Origin: Acheta domesticus
Taxonomy: Eukaryota > Arthropoda > Insecta > Orthoptera > Gryllidae
DNA length: 64,000 bases
NCBI GenBank assembly: GCA_031308135.1
Contig: JAHLJT010009436.1
Location: forward strand, 117,869,272-117,933,271
Direction of reading: 5' to 3'
Below are positions 62,335 to 64,000 of this stretch, one piece after another. The notes under the pieces were generated by a model. It had not been told where the DNA came from and made no database searches. It was given only the letters and a program-made list of their open reading frames with translations. A program made the position numbers and the translations under genes. The stretch's first letter is position 1, and each line of letters begins with the position of its first letter.

Positions 62335-63850
62335 TGAGAACCGCTTTATCATAATGTCGTGTTCTCAAGGCCTGATCTTGGGCAGCTATTACAAGTGCTT
62401 CCGATTCTGGCTTCATCCTTCCCCTTTTAAGCCACATAAATGATTGATCTTTATTGATCTGCACCTTGTCCATTCTTTTTAGGTATTGTCCGTGGAGTGG
62501 TTTGTCTCTCCACGATTTCTTTAACATTTTTTGTGTCTCACACTTCATGTTTAGCAGCATCAGAAGTTCAGTGTCTGTGTTATTCGACGTATCTTGCCTA
62601 GTTTTCTTCGCAATGTTTCTTGCTACACTAACAATGCCTCTGTTTCCCATTCTTCGGTCAGATTTCATGACCTGCCTCATTAGAGGGTCGTCTTGATGGC
62701 TGACTACATACTTCCCGAGCCCGACTATTGCGTTGTGCCAGGAGGCCTCAATTTGTCTGAGGCCTCTTCCTCCTTCCTTACGTGACACATAAAGTCTATG
62801 TATATCAGCTCGAGGGTGGGCAACATGATGCATTGTTAGCAGTTTTCTGGTTTTTCGATCCATGGTGCGAATTTCTTGCTCAGTCCAGTCCACTAGTCCA
62901 AAACTGTATTCGGCTACAGGTACCGCCAAACTACCTATTGCAGATATTTTATTCCTGGAATTCAGAGCGGACTGCAGGACCAGTCTCACTCTCCTATAAT
63001 ACTCCCTACGAATTCTCTCTTTCATTCTGTCATTCGAGATGGTTTCACATTCTTCAACGCCCAGATATTTGTAAGTTTTACCTGGCTCAAGATCTTGAAT
63101 CACAGTGTGCGTATCAATTTCAATGTTCTCAGACGTTGTGAGTTTCCCTCTTTTTAAATTGATTTTTGCACACTTGTCAAGACCAAACTTCATGCAGATG
63201 TCATTGCTAAAGTCATTCACGACAGACAGCATTTGGGAGAGAATCGCTTCATTCTTGGCAAACACTTTCAGATCATCCATGTAAAACAAATGTGATACTG
63301 GCCTTTCATCACCATGGAGCTTAAAACCAAAGTCAGCTTGCGACAACTGTCTCGATAGTGGGATCAAACTAATGCAAAACAGCAGAGGGGATAGTGAATC
63401 TCCTTGAAAAATACCCCTGTTAATCTGAATACTTCTGGTTTCCACTGCTTCCCTTCCGCTGTGGATTAGTAACCTGGTACTCCACGACTTCATACTAGCC
63501 TTGCAAAATTCAATAAGTCTAGGATGAAATCGATAGATCTCCAGGGTCTTCAAAATCCAATCGTGTGGTACACTATCAAAGGCCTTTTGGTAGTCAATCC
63601 AAGCCATGCTCAAATTACGTTTGCGTTTCTTTACATCATTCAAGATGACTTTATTCAGTAGTAAGATTTCCTTACAGCCATAAGAGCCTTTACGACATCC
63701 TTTTTGTTCAGCTGGCATTAGATGATTCTTATCTAGATGTCTATACATTTTGTCAGCTATGGCTGAAGTTATAACTTTGTACAGTACTGGCAGACAAGTA
63801 ATTGGCCTGTAGTTCTTCGCCAAAGAGCTGTCTCCCGCTTTGGGTAGCAA
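62291..63850 (-). CDS. R4/Dong-like reverse transcriptase segment
   Basis: A 519-codon open frame. Landmarks from its start: [57 protein letters not shown] (first catalytic Asp), [19 protein letters not shown], and [12 protein letters not shown] with the catalytic Y-M-D-D (about 63305-63270). A thumb-like region follows (KTYKYLGVEECETIS). Upstream (63851-64000) the frame continues with [18 protein letters not shown] after a one-base shift near 63898. The reverse transcriptase copies element RNA at the nicked target. Frameshifts at both ends make this copy doubtful as an active one. Confidence 0.85.
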   Translation of the reverse strand: MLPKAGDSSLAKNYRPITCLPVLYKVITSAIADKMYRHLDKNHLMPAEQKGCRKGSYGCKEILLLNKVILNDVKKRKRNLSMAWIDYQKAFDSVPHDWILKTLEIYRFHPRLIEFCKASMKSWSTRLLIHSGREAVETRSIQINRGIFQGDSLSPLLFCISLIPLSRQLSQADFGFKLHGDERPVSHLFYMDDLKVFAKNEAILSQMLSVVNDFSNDICMKFGLDKCAKINLKRGKLTTSENIEIDTHTVIQDLEPGKTYKYLGVEECETISNDRMKERIRREYYRRVRLVLQSALNSRNKISAIGSLAVPVAEYSFGLVDWTEQEIRTMDRKTRKLLTMHHVAHPRADIHRLYVSRKEGGRGLRQIEASWHNAIVGLGKYVVSHQDDPLMRQVMKSDRRMGNRGIVSVARNIAKKTRQDTSNNTDTELLMLLNMKCETQKMLKKSWRDKPLHGQYLKRMDKVQINKDQSFMWLKRGRMKPESEALVIAAQDQALRTRHYDKAVLKFPKMTNAAFARSK

Positions 63851-64000
63851 ATACGTGATGCCGCGTGTGAGCCATTCCGGGATTTCCTTTGGGTTTTCAA
63901 AATTTTATTAACAGCCTTTGCTAGATGAGAATGTATTGCTGTTAATTTCTTAATCCAATAAATCTGGATCTTATCAATCCCGGGGGACTTCCAGTTTCCC

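Larger units (their letters stand above)
61649..64000 (-). mobile_element. R4/Dong-like non-LTR retrotransposon, copy 2 (5' end outside the window)
   Basis: Minus strand, same family as copy 1: RT, CCHC knuckle, endonuclease and a shared 3' end that meets an AAT tract. Better preserved than copy 1, with a 519-codon open RT segment. It lies downstream of RSF1 exon 11, presumably in the next intron, antisense to the gene. Confidence 0.85.

Noticed and set aside
61752..63141. + strand ORFs at 61771, 62249, 62454 and 62782
   Set aside because: Antisense shadows of the R4-like copy 2 ORF.

Overview
The window reads as animal nuclear DNA, most likely from an insect with a large, AT-rich, repeat-filled genome. 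That assignment is an inference from the intron sizes, the transposon families and the character of the one host gene; I cannot name the species.

One host gene dominates, on the + strand. It is an orthologue of RSF1 (remodeling and spacing factor 1, the histone-binding partner of the ISWI/SNF2H ATPase). I place eleven coding exons between 13874 and 61598, and the gene runs on past the right edge. Domain order matches the RSF1 family: an N-terminal WHIM-type region (exons 1-4), a very long Ser/Lys/Glu-rich stretch held in one 9.8 kb exon (15256-25052), short basic/acidic exons, a PHD finger that fills exon 9 (44244-44428), the conserved helical segment behind it (exon 10) and the start of the C-terminal region (exon 11). 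Splice phases agree at every junction. The reading frame breaks five times, each time in a way that one base in a short homopolymer would explain. I read these as consensus errors rather than gene death.

1-13.3 kb (upstream of the gene): a stack of decayed and nested mobile elements. In order: an LTR-retrotransposon gag with a SAP domain (minus strand), a hAT-type MITE with perfect 8-bp target duplication, a Helitron helicase fragment and terminus, a second hAT-type MITE, a short Helitron, two large elements with very long inverted repeats (one hosting a 1.9 kb hAT insertion, the other a foldback element), a MITE between (TA)n tracts, a hAT element with a broken DUF4371 transposase, and two TA-flanked foldback elements.

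25.4-33.2 kb (intron 5), 33.5-38.1 kb (intron 7), 38.2-44.2 kb (intron 8) and 44.4-60.8 kb (intron 9): introns filled with microsatellites, mariner, pogo/Tigger-like, Penelope-like and LINE remnants, a recurrent multicopy pseudogene, and a dispersed repeat family built from ~300-bp units. Intron 9 (16.4 kb) carries a 4.2 kb R4/Dong-like non-LTR retrotransposon bordered by (AAT)n. A second copy of it on the minus strand fills 61.65-64.0 kb, also ending on an ATT/AAT tract.

No tRNA, rRNA, CRISPR or prokaryotic features were recognised. The best leads for follow-up are the AAT-targeted R4/Dong-like pair, the family of related foldback elements with an internal empty-site comparison, the composite ~300-bp-unit repeat, the 68-bp palindrome in front of exon 10, and the very large RSF1 exon.
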